Source of the DNA: Hellea sp.
GTDB lineage: Bacteria; Pseudomonadota; Alphaproteobacteria; Caulobacterales; Maricaulaceae
DNA length: 64,000 nucleotides
Direction: 5' to 3'
Assembly (NCBI GenBank): GCA_028224375.1
Contig: JAOIVW010000001.1
Location: 124,001-188,000, forward strand
Under the pieces are notes generated by a model. It had not been told where the DNA came from. It made no database searches and was given only the letters and a program-made list of their open reading frames with translations. How positions within the stretch are numbered: position 1 is the stretch's first letter; each line of letters opens with the position of its first letter. Position numbers and translations under genes: made by a program. Below, one piece after another: positions 1 through 9,656 of the stretch.

Positions 1-2
1 CG

Positions 3-806
3 GCTATTTTTGGCGGTCTGTTTATCTATAAGGGCGGTGTAAGACCTTTGCCAGAAACACGCATTATCCCGATTGAGATTGTAAGTGTCGCTGAGACGAC
101 GAATATCCGAGCGGCTGTAAAAGCGCCCAAACCTGAAAAAATATCGCCGCCAGACACCGAGCCGATGACACTTGAAACGCCCATGGAAAACGCACCTGAG
201 GAAGCGGACGCGATTGAAGCTGCAAAAGAGGTAGTGAAAGAACCTGTTGAAATTGTGAAAGAGGCCGAAGTTAAAATTCTTGATGCGACGGCGCTGCCCA
301 TTCCTGAAAAAGAATTGGAAACGAAGCCTGAAGAGCCAGAGGCCCCAACCTTTGATTTAGATAAGCTAGCCTCAATGGTCGATCTGTCCCGCGAAACAGC
401 GCCCGAAAAGAACCAGCAAAAAGTGCTTCAATCGGAAAGCAATAATTACGTATTTGCAGAACAATCTCTGGCGGGCTCAGGTGAGGGCACGGCCATGACC
501 GTCAATGAAATGGACGCGTTGCAATCAGCCATGTATAAATGCTGGCGCATGCCTGCGGATGCCAAAAATGCAGAAAAACTTGTGGTGCGCTTGGCTGTAA
601 AAATTCTGCCTGATGGCTATGTGCAGGATGTCAAGATTATCGATAGTGCGCGGCAACGCCGTAATGACCCTGGTAACCCCTTTTGGGATGTGGCGGAACA
701 ACGCGCGGTACGGGCCGTTTCGCAATGCGGCCCTTATGATTTTCTACCTGCGGAAAAATATAGCCAGTGGAAAGATATGACCCTAAACTTCCGCCCGGAT
801 GTATAA
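3..806 (+). CDS. tolA: TolA-like envelope protein, 5' end cut off by window
   Basis: The reading frame is open from the first bases of the window, so the start lies upstream. The first residues (AIFGGLFIYKGG) look like the end of an N-terminal membrane anchor. They are followed by a long Pro/Glu/Lys/Ala-rich periplasmic stretch and a compact C-terminal domain with the TonB/TolA-C feel (MYKCWRMPADAKNAEKL, then VKILPDGYVQDVKI). TolA links the inner-membrane TolQR motor to TolB/Pal at the outer membrane and drives envelope constriction during division. tolB and pal follow immediately, which settles the identity better than the sequence alone, since TolA is poorly conserved. tolQ and tolR would be expected upstream. 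Confidence 0.85.
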   Translation, partial: AIFGGLFIYKGGVRPLPETRIIPIEIVSVAETTNIRAAVKAPKPEKISPPDTEPMTLETPMENAPEEADAIEAAKEVVKEPVEIVKEAEVKILDATALPIPEKELETKPEEPEAPTFDLDKLASMVDLSRETAPEKNQQKVLQSESNNYVFAEQSLAGSGEGTAMTVNEMDALQSAMYKCWRMPADAKNAEKLVVRLAVKILPDGYVQDVKIIDSARQRRNDPGNPFWDVAEQRAVRAVSQCGPYDFLPAEKYSQWKDMTLNFRPDV

Positions 807-841
807 ATGGGCTGTGATGCTTAGGTGTTTTATCTGAGCCA

Positions 842-2179
842 ATGAAAAGGACTATGAACTTGAAACATTTCATCATCTCGCTTTGGACAGCTTTTTGTGC
901 GGCCTTATTGACCGTGGGAACAGCTCATGCGCAGCTCGAAATTGATATTACCAAAGGTAATATAGACCCGACGCCCATTGCGGTCCCTAGTTTTCTTGGA
1001 ACGGACACGCAGACTCGGGAATTGGGTCAGCAAATTGCCGAAGTTATCCGTGCGGATTTGGAACGCTCAGGACTTTTCAAGTCTCTTAACCCTGCAAGTT
1101 TTTTAGAAACACAGACGAATATCGACTATCAACCTACTTTTGCAGATTGGCGCGTGATTAAGGCGGAAGCCCTTGTCTCAGGCCGTATCGTAAAAGAAAG
1201 CCCAACTAAAATTCGTGTTGAATTTCGTCTTTGGGATATATTTGCAGGAAGTCAGCTGGCAGGCCTTCGCTTTGCCACGACGCCTGATAATTGGCGCCGC
1301 ACGGCCCACAAAGCCTCTGATGCAATTTATAAATCGTTGACTGGTGAAGAGGGTTATTTTGATAGCCGTATTGTCTTTATTGACGAAACAGGCCCCAAAA
1401 CAAACCGTAAAAAACGCCTCGCCATTATGGATCAAGACGGTCACGCGCCGCAATATCTCTTGGCAGGATCGGACCTTGTCCTCACGCCGCGCTTTTCCCC
1501 ATCCTCTCAAAAAATTACATTTATGAGCTATGAGAATATAACGCCACATGTTTACCTATTGGATATTGAAACGGGTCGACGTGAGCTGTTGGGGAACTTC
1601 CCAGGCATGACATTCGCGCCTCGTTTTTCTCATGATGGCAATCAACTAATTATGGCCATGGAAGGCAAGAGCGCTAATAGTGATATATACATTATGGATC
1701 TTCGTTCGCGTTCTACCACACGCCTGACGACTGACCCTTCCATTGATGTTTCAGCAAGTTTCTCTCCCGACGGACGCAAAATTGTTTTTAACTCTGATCG
1801 TGGCGGCTCGCCCCAACTCTACACAATGAATGCTGATGGTACGAACAAAAAGCGTATCAGCTTTGGTAAGGGCCGGTACAACTCGCCCGTTTGGTCACCA
1901 CGTGGAGATAAAATCGCTTTCGTCAAAAGCGGGGGCGGTAAGTTTTCTATAAGTGTCATGGATCCTGATGGCTCCAATGAACGTCAACTTACCGAGAGCT
2001 TCTCAGAAGAGGGGCCGACATGGTCGCCTAATGGCCGTGTAATCATTTTCTCGCGCGAAACTAAGGGCGTGAACGGCTATAATACTGTATGGTCTGTGGA
2101 TTTAACGGGACAAAACCTACGCAAAGTTGAAACACCCGGAAAAGCGTCTGACCCCGCTTGGTCGCCTTTACTGCCTTAA
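842..2179 (+). CDS. tolB: Tol-Pal system protein TolB
   Basis: A 445-residue periplasmic protein with a signal peptide (about residues 1-30, cleavage after TAHA). The N-terminal alpha/beta domain (LEIDITKGNIDPTPIAVP) is followed by a six-bladed beta-propeller whose blades show the repeated pattern SPDGRKIVFNSDRGG and SPNGRVIIFSRE. TolB shuttles between Pal and the C-terminal domain of TolA. It lies 35 bp after tolA and before pal, the standard order. Start choice is uncertain: ATG 842 lacks a clear ribosome site, and ATG 854 has an AAAAGGA sequence only 2 nt upstream. Both give a functional signal peptide. Confidence 0.95.
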   Translation: MKRTMNLKHFIISLWTAFCAALLTVGTAHAQLEIDITKGNIDPTPIAVPSFLGTDTQTRELGQQIAEVIRADLERSGLFKSLNPASFLETQTNIDYQPTFADWRVIKAEALVSGRIVKESPTKIRVEFRLWDIFAGSQLAGLRFATTPDNWRRTAHKASDAIYKSLTGEEGYFDSRIVFIDETGPKTNRKKRLAIMDQDGHAPQYLLAGSDLVLTPRFSPSSQKITFMSYENITPHVYLLDIETGRRELLGNFPGMTFAPRFSHDGNQLIMAMEGKSANSDIYIMDLRSRSTTRLTTDPSIDVSASFSPDGRKIVFNSDRGGSPQLYTMNADGTNKKRISFGKGRYNSPVWSPRGDKIAFVKSGGGKFSISVMDPDGSNERQLTESFSEEGPTWSPNGRVIIFSRETKGVNGYNTVWSVDLTGQNLRKVETPGKASDPAWSPLLP

Positions 2180-2324
2180 AAACAGGTCCAAACCACATTT
2201 TTGTAGTCAAATTAGCGTTATATTACGGGATTGTAGAGATATTGCCTCGGTATTGCCTTGATTGCAGGGAAACCAAAGGGTTTACTTAGACTATAAAAGA
2301 GCGCGCAAATTAAGGACAAAAACT

Positions 2325-2906
2325 ATGAATATTAAACCTATCGCGATTTCGCTAACTGTCTTGGCGTTGACAGCTTGTGCAACTAAGGCGCCAGTTCAAG
2401 AAGTCCAAGAGAGACCTGAGGTAACGGCCCCGCCGCCAGTTACGCAAGAGGCTCGGCCGACACTTCCGCCAGTTGTCCAAGCCCCGAGCGTTGTCCAAGG
2501 GCCGACATTTGATCCGAATGCACCTGTGCCTGGATCCATCGAAGACTTTGCTTATCAATCTGGCGGGGAACCTCGTGTCTATTTTGGTTATAATCGTTAT
2601 GATTTGACAGAAGATGCTCGTAACGCGCTTCGTAATCAGGCCCAATGGCTGCAAAGCTACTCAAACTTTAATGCAATTGTTGAAGGTAATGCAGATGAGC
2701 GCGGAACACGCGAATATAATCTGGCCTTAGGCGCACGCCGCGCCGATAGCGTCAAAGCTTTCCTTGTCAGCCAAGGGGTTAGCCCGTCACGCCTAACAAC
2801 TGTTTCCTATGGTAAGGAACGTCCGATTGATGGCCGCTCAAACGAGGCTGGATGGTCTCGTAACCGTAATGGACACACAAATATCACTGTCGGGAGTATA
2901 GGTTAG
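2325..2906 (+). CDS. pal: Peptidoglycan-associated lipoprotein Pal
   Basis: A 193-residue outer-membrane lipoprotein. The signal peptide ends in the lipobox LTAC, giving lipidated Cys18. A Pro/Val-rich linker follows, then an OmpA-like peptidoglycan-binding domain (about residues 80-190) with the diagnostic NADERGTREYN and ALGARRADSVKAFL segments. Start ATG 2325 is chosen because TAAGGA (2311-2316) sits 8 nt upstream and the signal peptide begins there. A longer in-frame TTG start at 2262 would bury the signal peptide. Pal anchors the outer membrane to the wall and is the cargo moved by Tol. A strong terminator follows about 100 bp downstream. Confidence 0.96.
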   Translation: MNIKPIAISLTVLALTACATKAPVQEVQERPEVTAPPPVTQEARPTLPPVVQAPSVVQGPTFDPNAPVPGSIEDFAYQSGGEPRVYFGYNRYDLTEDARNALRNQAQWLQSYSNFNAIVEGNADERGTREYNLALGARRADSVKAFLVSQGVSPSRLTTVSYGKERPIDGRSNEAGWSRNRNGHTNITVGSIG

Positions 2907-3003
2907 TCTTGATAATGGGTTATTTGGCCCAGCTTTAAAATGTGAATAGCAATTAATGACTTTAACTGCCTTTTAATCACAATCGCCTTAATTCAGCTTT
3001 ATA

Positions 3004-3031
3004 GTCAGGTCAGTCTCTGACCTGACTTTTT
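3004..3031 (+). terminator. Rho-independent terminator between pal and cpoB
   Basis: Left arm GTCAGGTCAG (3004-3013) pairs perfectly with CTGACCTGAC (3017-3026) across a 3-base TCT loop and is followed by five T (3027-3031). It ends the tol-pal transcript, with the cpoB ribosome site only a few bases further on, so cpoB would depend on read-through or a promoter nearby. Confidence 0.85.
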
Positions 3032-3047
3032 AATATGAGGACTTATG

Positions 3048-3977
3048 ATGCGCACTATATTTGCGGCTCTTTTACTTTCATCAACACTGCTTGCGACGCC
3101 TGCTATGGCGCAAAGCAAAAAAGAATTAGCAGCTGTGGATGCACAGCTAGCTCAGCGTCTCTCGACATTGGAATCACGTATGTTGACGGGTGACCCAGCA
3201 GCGGAGCGCCTGATGCAAAAGATGGACGCTCTGGAAACCTCAATGCGGACTTTGCGCGGCGAGGTGGAACAGTTACGCTTTGAGCGCGATAGCTTGTTAC
3301 AACAAGTTGAGGCTATGGCTGGAGACACAGCATTATCGCAAGACCTTATCAATCGCATGAAAATTCATTTGGACGCTGTTGATTTAGTCGCCAGCGAGCA
3401 AAGGTCTGCGCCTGTGCAAAGCAATCCCTATGCGCCGCGCACCTATGGTAATGGAACAGAATTTTCCTCGGGGTCTACGTCTACTGCTGACCCATATTCC
3501 TCCGAGCCTGTAGTGCCGGGCAGCGGAACTCTGTCCCAAGTGCCCAGCGCGCCGGTTTTCAAAGAGCAAACCATTGGCGTTCAGGAAAACTACAATGACG
3601 TCTCTCAGCTCTCAAAGGTAGGCCAAACCAAACTAGCAGAGGGTGATTTCGCGGGCGCGCAAACAGCTTTTAAACAATATCTTGAATTTAATCCAAATGC
3701 TGCCGATGCGGGCGAAGTGAATTTCTGGCTCGGCGAGAGCTACTTTGTACGCGGAGGTTACGCCGACGCCGCAGATGCTTATATTACATCCATGCGCAAA
3801 AACCCTAAAGGGCCTAAAGCGCCCGATGCAATGGTGCGTCTTGCGGCAACACTTGGTAAGCTGGGAAATAAAGCTGAGGCGTGTCAGACCTTAGCGACAT
3901 TCCCTGCGCAATTTCCGAATGCCTCTGCGAGCGCCAAAGAAAAGGCACGAGTCGAGGCCGCGCGCACGGGTTGTTAA
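3048..3977 (+). CDS. cpoB: Cell division coordinator CpoB (YbgF)
   Basis: About 309 residues with a signal peptide ending TPAMAQ. A coiled-coil region (roughly residues 22-95, heptad-rich with LESRM and LRGEVEQL) is followed by a Ser/Pro/Tyr-rich linker and C-terminal tetratricopeptide repeats (from about residue 185: GQTKLAEGDFAGAQTAFKQY; FWLGESYFVRG). CpoB binds TolA and coordinates outer-membrane constriction with peptidoglycan synthesis at the septum. The coil forms trimers in the family. Start ATG 3048 is preferred over ATG 3045 because GAGGA (3037-3041) lies 6 nt from 3048 but only 3 nt from 3045. It is separated from pal by a strong terminator, which is not the usual single-operon picture. 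Confidence 0.9.
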   Translation: MRTIFAALLLSSTLLATPAMAQSKKELAAVDAQLAQRLSTLESRMLTGDPAAERLMQKMDALETSMRTLRGEVEQLRFERDSLLQQVEAMAGDTALSQDLINRMKIHLDAVDLVASEQRSAPVQSNPYAPRTYGNGTEFSSGSTSTADPYSSEPVVPGSGTLSQVPSAPVFKEQTIGVQENYNDVSQLSKVGQTKLAEGDFAGAQTAFKQYLEFNPNAADAGEVNFWLGESYFVRGGYADAADAYITSMRKNPKGPKAPDAMVRLAATLGKLGNKAEACQTLATFPAQFPNASASAKEKARVEAARTGC

Positions 3978-4041
3978 AATCTACTTGAATCCTGGGATGG
4001 ATTAATTTGCGTTTCGTAATGAAACGCTTACAAAATCCATC

Positions 4042-5319
4042 ATGTTAGTTACAGCACATCTGACCAAGAAAATTGCTGCGCTTATCCCCAAGAGCGAAAA
4101 TTTCGCTATCGCTTTTTCAGGCGGCGGTGACAGTACCGCGTTGGTCTATACTCTCAGAGACCACCCGCAAGCCAGTCACGCCTATATTGTAGATCATAAA
4201 TTGCGAAAGGGCTCAGGCGCAGAGGCGTTAGCGGCCAAGCAATTTGCTCTCGATTGCGGATATGACACTAAGATTCTGACATGGGAGCATAGTTCGCCCA
4301 CATCTGCGCTCCAGGAAAAAGCGCGAAACGCTAGATATGCTTTTATCGGGCATCAGTGCCGCGAAGATGGAATTAAATATGTTCTGACGGCACATAGCGA
4401 AGATGACCAAGCGGAAACGCTTTTAATGCGGTATGACCGTAAAACCGATTGGCGCGGCGCCGCGGGCATCGCAGAAAAGACATATGGGCCGGTTTGGCCC
4501 GCATTGGCGATGGTAACTTTGGTGCGGCCATTATTGGATGTAACGCGTCGAGAGTTGAGAGACTATAACCGCGAGCATCATTTAGATTGGTCTGAAGACC
4601 CTTCTAATGAGAACCGCGACTATGCCCGTATTCGCGCAAGAGATAATCTTAAATCTCGCCCTGGATTAAAGTCCCACCTTCTTGAAACCGCACGGGATAT
4701 GCGCTCCTGCCTTAATGATGAAAAACATTTTCTCCGCGATGAATTTGCTCGCATAGGCCAGATTGACGCTAACGGAATTATAACTCTGTCTGAAGTCCCT
4801 TTACCAGAATTTATGTTTCACGCTCTGCGCTGCGCTGGTGGACAGGGCGGCACCGTTGATCGAGCTCGAATCAAACATCTGCTGGGCCAGATGCGCGTTG
4901 ATGATTTTAAGTCGGCGACTCTCGGCGGCGCTTTAGTTATAAAGCATGAAGGAAGCTTTGTAATTTGCCGCGATCCCGTTGCTGTGAAAGGGCGGCAGGA
5001 CAGCCATCACGAACGCCGGAGCATCCGATCAGGTTTAAATTTTCGCCTGAATAACATACCTCGAATTTGGGATGGCCGTTTTTCTGTGACAGGCCCTACA
5101 CGCCGCAGTTACATGGGCAGTGTTCACCAAAATAAGGAGTTATTGTTACCGGAACAAGTCGAGATTTTGAAAAGAATCCCTGAAGCGGCGCGATTAACGC
5201 TGCCTGTATCTAAGAAAGAGAATCTAATCAGGATTTTGGGGCATGGAGATTTGGGCTCTCGAACTGTGATATCTTTGGTAAGAGCGCGGCTTGAGGCCGC
5301 ACTTGGCGGCAAGCTATAA
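4042..5319 (+). CDS. tilS: tRNA(Ile)-lysidine synthetase TilS
   Basis: A 425-residue N-type ATP pyrophosphatase with the PP-loop SGGGDST at residues 26-32. TilS converts the wobble cytidine of tRNA-Ile(CAU) to lysidine so that it reads AUA. The family residues around LTAHSEDDQAETLLMR and the RIRARDNL segment are present. The C-terminal third is divergent, as is common in alphaproteobacteria. It follows cpoB by 65 bp and precedes ftsH, a conserved neighbourhood in this class. Confidence 0.9.
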   Translation: MLVTAHLTKKIAALIPKSENFAIAFSGGGDSTALVYTLRDHPQASHAYIVDHKLRKGSGAEALAAKQFALDCGYDTKILTWEHSSPTSALQEKARNARYAFIGHQCREDGIKYVLTAHSEDDQAETLLMRYDRKTDWRGAAGIAEKTYGPVWPALAMVTLVRPLLDVTRRELRDYNREHHLDWSEDPSNENRDYARIRARDNLKSRPGLKSHLLETARDMRSCLNDEKHFLRDEFARIGQIDANGIITLSEVPLPEFMFHALRCAGGQGGTVDRARIKHLLGQMRVDDFKSATLGGALVIKHEGSFVICRDPVAVKGRQDSHHERRSIRSGLNFRLNNIPRIWDGRFSVTGPTRRSYMGSVHQNKELLLPEQVEILKRIPEAARLTLPVSKKENLIRILGHGDLGSRTVISLVRARLEAALGGKL

Positions 5320-5332
5320 TAAAACGCCTAAT

Positions 5333-5378
5333 AAGGCCCATGCGTATGTAAAATACACGTTAGGTGTGCCTTTATTTT
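5333..5378 (+). terminator. Probable imperfect terminator after tilS
   Basis: AAGGC (5333-5337) can pair with GCCTT (5368-5372). An inner GTAT/ATAC pairing lies between them and TATTTT follows. The stem has bulges, so it is a weaker candidate than others in the window. Confidence 0.4.
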
Positions 5379-5439
5379 GATGCAAAACTTCCTATGTGTT
5401 ATAGACAATAAATACGACCATTCTTTTAGGTGACGCGCA

Positions 5440-7353
5440 ATGAATATAAATATGAAAAATTTAGCTGTTTGGGCCCTAATCATCACGATGTTTTTGGTGA
5501 TGTTGCAAGTCTCATCAACCTCAATGAATTCCGCTTCGGCGCCGAATGAATATACTTTCACTCAACTCGAAGAGGTCGTGGCTAACGGAACTATAGCAAA
5601 GGCCGAAATCAATGAAGCCGAGGGGCTCATTACCGGCGAAACAACGGATAATAAGACGTTCAAGGCCAATACATCTCGCATTGATGACCGTGCAGGCGAG
5701 CTTTTTGATAAATATGACGTGCCTTATGAATACTCCAAGGTGAAGGGGGCGAACACTTGGGCGACCCTACTCATAAATATTCTTCCGCTCGTTCTTATCG
5801 TGGGTATCTCAATTCTCATTTTCCGCTCTATGCAGGGCGGTGGTCGCGGCGGGGCTATGAGCTTTGGTAAATCTCGCGCGAAGATGCTGACTGAAAATAC
5901 TAAGCGCGTTACATTTGACGATGTTGCTGGTGTTGAATCCGCTAAAGAAGACTTAAAAGAAGTTGTTGAATTTCTGGAAGATCCTAGCCGTTTTACGCGC
6001 CTTGGCGCAAAAATCCCAACGGGCGCGCTTTTGATTGGCCCTCCCGGTACTGGTAAAACTTTGCTGGCCCGTGCTGTTGCGGGTGAGGCGGGCGTGCCGT
6101 TCTTTACGATTTCAGGTTCTGACTTTGTGGAAATGTTTGTCGGCGTCGGTGCCTCTCGTGTCCGCGATATGTTCGCGGATGCGCGTAAGAATGCGCCGTG
6201 TATTATCTTTATTGACGAGATTGATGCTGTCGGTCGCCATCGCGGCGTTGGCACCTCAGGCGGTCATGAAGAGCGCGAGCAGACGCTCAACCAACTTCTT
6301 GTAGAGATGGATGGTTTTGAAGGTGATGAAGGCGTTATCATTATCGCGGCGACAAACCGACCTGACGTCCTCGACAAAGCCCTATTACGTCCAGGCCGTT
6401 TTGACCGTCAGATTGAAGTGCCTTATCCCGATATTCAAGGGCGCGAAAAAATCCTTGAAGTGCATATGAAAGGCAAGCCGATTGCGGCTGAGCTTGACGT
6501 AAAATATATCGCGCGCGGAACGCCTGGTTTCTCTGGCGCTGACTTGATGAATCTCGTGAATGAAGCTGCGCTTCTCTCGGCACGACGGAACAAACTTAAA
6601 ATTACGATGCGTGAATTTGAAGATGCGCGTGACAAAGTGATGATGGGCGCAGAACGCCGTAGCCTCGCGATGTCCGATGAAGAAAAAGCCATGACAGCTT
6701 ATCACGAAGCGGGTCATGCAATTGTCGGGCTAAACATGAAGGGCAGCCTGCCTATTCACAAAGCGACAATTATCCCGCGTGGACGCGCTTTGGGTATGGT
6801 TCAATATATGCCAGAGCGTGATCAAATTTCGCAATCTCGCGAGGAGATGATTGCGCGTATGGCTATGGCCATGGGCGGCCGCGCCGCTGAAGAGCTTCAT
6901 TTCGGTTATGACAAAGTCACTTCAGGTGCGAGTTCTGATATTGAGCAGGTCACGCGCATAGCTACGGCGATGGTCACGGAATGGGGCTTGTCTGATGCTG
7001 TTGGGCCGATTGCTTATAAAAATACGGACCAGCAAAGTTTCCATCCTGGCATCGGGCGCGGCTCGGCGATTTCTCCTGAAACCGCGACCCTAATTGAGTC
7101 GGAGATTAAACGCTTCATAACTGAAGCGCATGATACGGCGGTCAAGGTTCTTAAGAAAAAGAAGAAAGATTGGGTGGCATTGGCTGAAGCGCTTCTCGAA
7201 TATGAAACACTTTCGGGTGACGAGATTACGGTTCTGCTATCTGATGGCATTAAGCCGAAACGTCCTGATGGGGCGCGCGGCTCCAAACCCGCTGTGGCGG
7301 CAGTGCCTACGACCAAGAAGAAACCTTTAGGCGATGCACAGCCCGAGGCTTAA
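5440..7353 (+). CDS. ftsH: ATP-dependent zinc metalloprotease FtsH
   Basis: A 637-residue inner-membrane AAA+ protease. Two transmembrane helices flank a periplasmic domain (about residues 8-25 and 105-125). Then come Walker A GPPGTGKT (residues 200-207), Walker [10 protein letters not shown], the second-region-of-homology Arg finger segment and the zinc motif HEAGH (residues 422-426). FtsH hexamers degrade unstable membrane and cytosolic proteins such as LpxC and heat-shock factors. The start at ATG 5440 has TAGGTGA (5427-5433) upstream. The C-terminus is Lys/Pro-rich. folP starts 10 bp after the stop, so the two are probably co-transcribed. Confidence 0.98.
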   Translation: MNINMKNLAVWALIITMFLVMLQVSSTSMNSASAPNEYTFTQLEEVVANGTIAKAEINEAEGLITGETTDNKTFKANTSRIDDRAGELFDKYDVPYEYSKVKGANTWATLLINILPLVLIVGISILIFRSMQGGGRGGAMSFGKSRAKMLTENTKRVTFDDVAGVESAKEDLKEVVEFLEDPSRFTRLGAKIPTGALLIGPPGTGKTLLARAVAGEAGVPFFTISGSDFVEMFVGVGASRVRDMFADARKNAPCIIFIDEIDAVGRHRGVGTSGGHEEREQTLNQLLVEMDGFEGDEGVIIIAATNRPDVLDKALLRPGRFDRQIEVPYPDIQGREKILEVHMKGKPIAAELDVKYIARGTPGFSGADLMNLVNEAALLSARRNKLKITMREFEDARDKVMMGAERRSLAMSDEEKAMTAYHEAGHAIVGLNMKGSLPIHKATIIPRGRALGMVQYMPERDQISQSREEMIARMAMAMGGRAAEELHFGYDKVTSGASSDIEQVTRIATAMVTEWGLSDAVGPIAYKNTDQQSFHPGIGRGSAISPETATLIESEIKRFITEAHDTAVKVLKKKKKDWVALAEALLEYETLSGDEITVLLSDGIKPKRPDGARGSKPAVAAVPTTKKKPLGDAQPEA

Positions 7354-7362
7354 TCAACGATC

Positions 7363-8181
7363 GTGAGTTTTACCCGCCCCAAAATAATGGGTATCCTAAA
7401 TGTGACCCCCGACAGTTTTTCTGACGGGGGTCATTATGATTCATATGACCTTGCCGTAAAGCAAGCCTTGGCATTGCTGGATGAAGGCGCTGACATCATC
7501 GACATAGGCGGGGAGAGCACACGCCCCGGCGCAGACGAAGTCGATATCAAAGAAGAGGTCCGCCGCACTGTTCCCGTCATAATGGCCTTACGCGAAGCGA
7601 CGCGCGATTATGATATAGACCCTGTTATTTCCATAGATACCCGCAAACCTGAAGTCGCCGAGGCGGCTATCTTGGCAGGCTCAGATATTTGGAATGATGT
7701 CTCAGGCCTGACCTTTGACGCGCGGTCAGAAACTATGGCAGCAGAACTCGCCTGTCCCGTCATTCTCATGCATGCTCAAGGCCGTCCCGAAGATATGCAA
7801 GACAATCCGCATTATGAAAACACGGTGGGCGAGATACGCGATTGGCTGGCTAAGCGCATAGATGCCTGCGACTTTGCGGGCATAGAGCGCAGTAACATCA
7901 CGATTGACCCCGGTATTGGTTTTGGCAAACGGTTGGAGGATAATCTCGCCATTTTCAATCAACTGGAGAGTTTTAAGACGCTCGGTTGTCCTATTCTTAT
8001 GGGCGCATCCCGCAAAAGCTTCATAGGCCGCATAGATGGCAGCACGAGTGATGATCGCGTGGGCGGAAGCCTCGCAGCCGCCCTATGGTCAGCGGCCAAA
8101 GGCGCTGATATAGTGCGCGTGCATGATGTGAGCGAAACGGTGCAGGCGTTAAGGGTATGGGAGGCTATGGCGGATGGATGA
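7363..8181 (+). CDS. folP: Dihydropteroate synthase FolP
   Basis: A 272-residue TIM-barrel enzyme that joins p-aminobenzoate to dihydropterin pyrophosphate in folate synthesis. Diagnostic segments are NVTPDSFSDGG (residues 13-23), DIGGESTRPGA and SIDTRKPEVAEAAI, plus the C-terminal GASRKSFIG loop that contacts sulfonamides. It uses a GTG start 10 bp after ftsH. In many alphaproteobacteria glmM follows; here an unrelated AT-rich gene overlaps the last 8 bases. Confidence 0.95.
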   Translation: MSFTRPKIMGILNVTPDSFSDGGHYDSYDLAVKQALALLDEGADIIDIGGESTRPGADEVDIKEEVRRTVPVIMALREATRDYDIDPVISIDTRKPEVAEAAILAGSDIWNDVSGLTFDARSETMAAELACPVILMHAQGRPEDMQDNPHYENTVGEIRDWLAKRIDACDFAGIERSNITIDPGIGFGKRLEDNLAIFNQLESFKTLGCPILMGASRKSFIGRIDGSTSDDRVGGSLAAALWSAAKGADIVRVHDVSETVQALRVWEAMADG

Positions 8182-8770
8182 ATATCAAAAAATTATTGAT
8201 AAATTGCATAGTCCCAGACGTAGAGTTAAAAATTATGATGAGCTTTCATCACAATACGTTAAGCAGATAGAGGCCTTCGAAATGAAGGTTTATTCCGCAC
8301 CTCTTATTGGTTGTGGAGCTGGGTTAATTTTATTTGCTTCAGCACTTAAGTCAGCCAATATACCTAATGCAGTCTATGCTGGGTTGTTACCTGGAATTTG
8401 GTGCTTTTTTATAGGGGTATCCGCTGCAATTGTAGGCGGAGTTTTTTATATATTTAACATGAGTGCTTGGAAGGATGAGCAAATTATCAAGAGCTCAGCC
8501 CAAAACTCTTTTCTTAGCTTATATGATAATTTTTCTAAGTACCGGCTAACGGAACAATTTAGAGAACTAAGAGAGTTTCCCAAACATACTGTTGCAGAAT
8601 TTGATCATATTATAAGTTTGTCTAAAAAGGCTGAATTATATTCAATAAAAGGGCAATACTGGCTTACTCGTGCTAGATGGCTAATTGTTGCAAGCGGTAT
8701 TCTGTTTTTTATTGGTGTATTACTTCCCTTAGGTTTTATAACTTTTGGGAGTAATTTTCTTTGGCAATGA
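8174..8770 (+). CDS. AT-rich orphan membrane protein (unknown)
   Basis: I do not recognise this 198-residue protein. It has a charged N-terminal region (about 1-40), two adjacent transmembrane helices (about 44-62 and 70-94, Gly/Ala/Ile-rich), a soluble stretch of some 70 residues and a third helix near the C-terminus (about 166-190). Its ATG overlaps the folP stop by 8 bases, so translation is probably coupled. The coding sequence is visibly richer in A/T than folP and thiD on either side, with runs such as AAAAAATTATTGAT, which suggests a recently acquired insertion. There is no signal peptide or catalytic motif to give a function. Confidence 0.7.
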   Translation: MDEYQKIIDKLHSPRRRVKNYDELSSQYVKQIEAFEMKVYSAPLIGCGAGLILFASALKSANIPNAVYAGLLPGIWCFFIGVSAAIVGGVFYIFNMSAWKDEQIIKSSAQNSFLSLYDNFSKYRLTEQFRELREFPKHTVAEFDHIISLSKKAELYSIKGQYWLTRARWLIVASGILFFIGVLLPLGFITFGSNFLWQ

Positions 8771-8789
8771 ATATCTATTATGGGCATTG

Positions 8790-9656
8790 ATGATGACCAA
8801 CCTAACAACACCCCGCGTCCTCATAATCGCAGGTTCCGACTCCTCTGGCGGGGCAGGTATCCAAGCTGACATAAAATCCTGTGCGGCTTTTGGAGCCTAT
8901 TCCGCGACAGCCATTACAGCTGTTACGGCGCAGAACACGATGGGCGTTCAGCAGGTCGAGCTTATGCCCGCCGAGCTGGTCCGTGCGCAAATCCGCTCTG
9001 TCCTCTCCGACATAGGCGCGGATGTTATCAAGATTGGTATGCTGGGTAGCGCCGAGATTATCGAAGTTGTCGCAGAGGAAATTGAAGAGGCTGATGCTTT
9101 CATCATTCTCGACCCCGTCATGGTGGCCACATCAGGGGATACGCTGCTTGAAGATAAAGCCATTGAGACCCTCAAGGCAAAACTCCTCCCGCTAGCGGAT
9201 TTGGTCACGCCCAATGTGCCCGAAGCCGCCTTACTCACAGGCCTCAAAATTGCCGATGTAGATGACTTGACCAAGGCAGGTGATGCGCTGCTGAAAATGA
9301 ATGTTTATGCCGCGCTGATGAAGGGCGGACATTTGGAGGGGAAATCGGTTGTGGACGTCCTCGTAAGCGAAGAGGGGGCTAACATCATGTCAGGCCCTCG
9401 TATCCGCTCGCGTCATACCCACGGCACAGGCTGCACGCTGGCCAGCGCTATAGCGGCCTGTATGGCGTTGGGCGCGCCGCTCGAAGAAGCTGTCGTGAGC
9501 GCACGTGAATTTGTATTTCAAGCCATCAAAACTGCTCCGGGATTAGGCGAGGGGAACGGCCCGCTTAATCATGGACTTGCGAGTGCTGAACCAGAGGAAG
9601 AGCCTGAGCCGACAGGCAATAACCCTTTTGCAGCTTTAAAGGGCTTGGGGAGCTAG
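8790..9656 (+). CDS. thiD: Hydroxymethylpyrimidine/phosphomethylpyrimidine kinase ThiD
   Basis: A 288-residue ribokinase-fold enzyme that phosphorylates HMP and HMP-phosphate in thiamine synthesis. The N-terminal RVLIIAGSDSSGGAGIQAD motif and the C-terminal anion-hole motif HTHGTGCTLASAIAA are both complete. The start is ATG 8790 or 8793; an upstream TTG at 8745 would overlap the previous gene and add residues absent from the family. The C-terminus carries a short acidic tail (EPEEEPEPTG). Its 3' end overlaps the convergent transporter gene by 21 bp. Confidence 0.92.
   Translation: MMTNLTTPRVLIIAGSDSSGGAGIQADIKSCAAFGAYSATAITAVTAQNTMGVQQVELMPAELVRAQIRSVLSDIGADVIKIGMLGSAEIIEVVAEEIEEADAFIILDPVMVATSGDTLLEDKAIETLKAKLLPLADLVTPNVPEAALLTGLKIADVDDLTKAGDALLKMNVYAALMKGGHLEGKSVVDVLVSEEGANIMSGPRIRSRHTHGTGCTLASAIAACMALGAPLEEAVVSAREFVFQAIKTAPGLGEGNGPLNHGLASAEPEEEPEPTGNNPFAALKGLGS

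Noticed and set aside
1178-1549. 123-codon minus-strand frame inside tolB
   Set aside because: Lies wholly within a clear TolB coding region and shows no family features.
2262-2324. Upstream in-frame extension of pal from TTG 2262
   Set aside because: It would place 21 charged residues before the lipoprotein signal peptide, and a good ribosome site supports ATG 2325.
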